Shown one piece after another: positions 52,434 through 54,407 of a stretch of 54,407 nt of DNA. The position numbers and the translations under genes are program-made. The stretch comes from Chitinivorax tropicus (GTDB lineage Bacteria > Pseudomonadota > Gammaproteobacteria > Burkholderiales > SCOH01), in assembly GCF_014202905.1 (NCBI RefSeq), contig NZ_JACHHY010000025.1:1-54407 (forward strand), written 5' to 3'. The stretch's first letter is position 1; every line of letters starts with the position of its first letter. A model generated the notes under the pieces. That model searched no databases. It worked only from the letters and a program-made list of their open reading frames with translations, and was not told the DNA's origin.

Positions 52434-54407
52434 TCAGTCATCCGAATCCATAAAACGGACCCGCAAGTTTTCGAAGGCATTGTGTGCAATGGGCGCCACC
52501 CGGCCTTGTTCATCGGTCACGCCATGGATCACGCTGCCATCGTTACGGGTGATTTCGTAGCGCACTCCTGGGATACCCGCCTGGGTGAGGGGATGGAGCA
52601 ATTGCGGGGTGCGCCCGACATCGCCCTTGTCGAATTGAGGCAGGTCTGCGCTGTCCGTTGCGGGCCCCACCCAGTGGTGGTTGGCGGCATGAATGGTGGC
52701 GGTGCCACTGCACCCCATGGTGATCTTGCCGCCACCGAGCCTGATGAAGGTGCCATCGCCGGTCACTAGCATGATTTCGTCACTGGCCATCACCTGCACC
52801 TTGCCGCCACTGGCGCTGATCTTGACGTTCTTGGCGGCTTCCAGGTGGGCATCAGCCTGCTGGGACTGTCCCAGCCATCTGCCCTGATGGGCGATCAGTT
52901 TCATGTCTTCACTTTGTGCAAACAGCGACACGCCTCGACCGGCATTGGCGACAATGCGCTCACCTGCTGCAAGCTGCCAGTGCTGTTGCGCAACGGTGTC
53001 GATGTTTTGCCCGGCATGGGTCGCCACCGTCTGCGGGGTGTTGAAGATCAAACCACTTGGCGCGGTCATGGCCACCATGGGCTCTCCGCCACCCGAGCGG
53101 TCTGGCGCGGTATTATTCCCCTCCTCCCACTGTTTGAGGTATGACTGCATTTGCTGGTGTGGCTCGCTTTGTGTGGCCTGTGCCTGATGCTTGCAGGCAT
53201 ATTCCCCCAGCTGCCTGAACAGTTTCAGGCACTCTTCCATTACCCGCAGCGTCTCATCACGTGACAACTGTGGCCCCTCGGCACGCAACTGCTCAAACGC
53301 GCTGATCAACATCCCCTTGCCCGAGCGCAACGCCAAGCTATCGTCGGTACGCAGCTCGGCACCGTTGCCACGTGGCTGGGCGCGGCCATCCTGGCGCGGA
53401 TGCGCCAGCCATCCCAGGTTCAAGGCACTCTGCCCGACCGTGGTCGCCAACCGGGCCCGTACCTGGCCGGTGCTGTCATCGAACAGCAGCTCCGAATAGC
53501 TACCCCCCCGGTACTCCTTGCTCTTGAAGCCGCTCAGTGTCTTGTTGCCCGGCAGACTGCCCTGCGCGCTGAACTCCACCGCCGGGTGCTGCGCGTTGTG
53601 CACCACCGAACGCACGATCGGTCGGTCGATCTGCCCATCCAGAAAGTCCACCACCACTGCCTGCCCCACCCGTGGCAGGTAGCGTGCGCCCCAGCCCGCC
53701 CCGCTGATGGCTTGCTCCACCTGCAGCCAGCACGAGCTGTTGTCGCTGTGGCTGGCCCCGCTGCCGGTGTCGGCAGGGCGGTGGTCTTGCGGGCGCTGCC
53801 AGGGAAACTGGATCTTGATCCGGCCCCAGCGGTCGGTGTGGATCTCTTCCCCCGGGGGGCCGACCACGATGGCGATCTGCGGGCCAGGGGCGGTCGGCCC
53901 GGCATGGTGGTGCGGGTCGAACCAGGGCCGATAAGGCACTTGCCGCCGTTGCGCAGTCAGCTGGTTGTGGTAGATCGGCTGTTCCGTGTCCGCCAGCACC
54001 GGGAACAGGGTGTGCAGGCCCTGTCGGAACACGTCCTCGAAGTTGTTGCGGCCCTGGTGGCGCACCCGCAAGACGGCGAACTGGCGGTTGGCCGGTTCGT
54101 CCTGGTCATGGATGGCGTGCTCGGTCAGCTCGAACCATTGCCCGACCTGTAGCTCGGGCACGCTGCTGCAGCCAGTGAATTGTTTGGCGCGGGCTTCGAG
54201 GGCCTCCATGCGCTGCTTGGCATAGCGGTCCAGATCGGCTTGGTCCGCCCCATACAGATTGCCGGGGCTGTCATAGTCCTCCAGGGCCGCCACCAGGGTC
54301 TGGCTGCCGGCACTGTATTGATGATGGGTCGGCAGCTGGCTGTGCGCACTGCCGGCTGCCTTGAAGTCATAGCTCTGCAGGCTGACTGCGCCCGGTTGCA
54401 GGCTGCG
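52434..54407 (-). CDS. vgrG: VgrG spike protein, type VI secretion system (5-prime end beyond window)
   Basis: At least 657 residues are visible and the frame runs off the right edge. The start shown (SLQPGAVSLQSYDFKAAGS) is inside the first Rhs/gp27-like domain. It continues with VVGPPGEEIHTDRWGRIKIQ (gp5 OB-fold), QFPWQRPQD and GWGARYLPRVGQAVVVDFLDG, then the Rhs element Vgr domain end. The C-terminal needle region is a DUF2345 domain (RGVSLFAQSEDMKLIAHQGR, KNVKISASGGKVQVMASDEI). VgrG forms the trimeric spike carrying effectors. It is the first gene of the cassette vgrG-tle3-tla3-PAAR, 21 bases from the lipase. Confidence 0.95.
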   Translation of the reverse strand, partial: RSLQPGAVSLQSYDFKAAGSAHSQLPTHHQYSAGSQTLVAALEDYDSPGNLYGADQADLDRYAKQRMEALEARAKQFTGCSSVPELQVGQWFELTEHAIHDQDEPANRQFAVLRVRHQGRNNFEDVFRQGLHTLFPVLADTEQPIYHNQLTAQRRQVPYRPWFDPHHHAGPTAPGPQIAIVVGPPGEEIHTDRWGRIKIQFPWQRPQDHRPADTGSGASHSDNSSCWLQVEQAISGAGWGARYLPRVGQAVVVDFLDGQIDRPIVRSVVHNAQHPAVEFSAQGSLPGNKTLSGFKSKEYRGGSYSELLFDDSTGQVRARLATTVGQSALNLGWLAHPRQDGRAQPRGNGAELRTDDSLALRSGKGMLISAFEQLRAEGPQLSRDETLRVMEECLKLFRQLGEYACKHQAQATQSEPHQQMQSYLKQWEEGNNTAPDRSGGGEPMVAMTAPSGLIFNTPQTVATHAGQNIDTVAQQHWQLAAGERIVANAGRGVSLFAQSEDMKLIAHQGRWLGQSQQADAHLEAAKNVKISASGGKVQVMASDEIMLVTGDGTFIRLGGGKITMGCSGTATIHAANHHWVGPATDSADLPQFDKGDVGRTPQLLHPLTQAGIPGVRYEITRNDGSVIHGVTDEQGRVAPIAHNAFENLRVRFMDSDD

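Overview
The window looks like the chromosome of a betaproteobacterium, most likely in or near the Neisseriales (Chromobacterium/Chitinimonas/Chitinivorax-like). This is inferred from the gene content (AcnB, KynA-KynU, DUF3460, DUF1178, DUF2189, MetR-MetE, PEP-CTERM proteins, a VgrG/Tle3 type VI cassette) and was not tested by any search. Genes are dense, with moderately high GC except for an AT-rich patch at about 740-1310. I saw no rRNA, tRNA or CRISPR array.

Layout. 1-371: end of an IS3-family insertion sequence with a frameshifted orfA. 372-1866: a gene-poor, partly AT-rich stretch with a piece resembling the C-terminus of a HlyD-type type I secretion adaptor. 1867-7734: one 1955-residue gene, the highlight of the window. 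It encodes a probable modular toxin: an N-terminal ADP-ribosyltransferase domain of the Pseudomonas exotoxin A/cholix (diphthamide-directed) type, a C58 (YopT/LifA-like) cysteine protease domain, a translocation/delivery region like that of Clostridioides difficile TcdA/TcdB, and a DUF4114-like C-terminus. 8029-11727: aconitase B and a divergent GcvA-like LysR regulator. 11868-13625: two paralogous PEP-CTERM proteins.

13902-31733 is a block devoted to peptide and TonB-dependent uptake, all on the minus strand: a secreted S9 peptidase, a five-gene operon (substrate-binding protein, M3 oligopeptidase, two permeases, fused double ATPase), exbB-exbD-tonB with overlapping genes, and two large TonB-dependent receptors that are paralogues. 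The likely logic is transport of an oligopeptide-like ligand across the outer membrane, periplasmic trimming, then inner-membrane import.

32174-48326 is mostly housekeeping: a short-chain dehydrogenase, DUF3460, a metallophosphoesterase, metR/metE (MetE carries an unusual His/Cys-rich insertion), a PCu(A)C copper chaperone with a DUF2946 protein, kynA-kynU plus a small unknown gene, a lipoprotein, a YkgJ-type cysteine-cluster protein, a CAP-domain lipoprotein, DUF1178, an Orn/Lys/Arg decarboxylase, dusC and a DUF2189 membrane protein. Many convergent pairs are separated by clear bidirectional terminators.

48420-54407 (minus strand, running off the right edge) is a type VI secretion effector cassette: vgrG, a Tle3-like lipase effector, a DUF2875/Tla3-like adaptor and a PAAR spike tip. 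No candidate immunity gene is visible between vgrG and the lipase. The window thus carries two separate candidate weapons: a eukaryote-directed chimeric toxin on the left and an antibacterial-type T6SS lipase module on the right.
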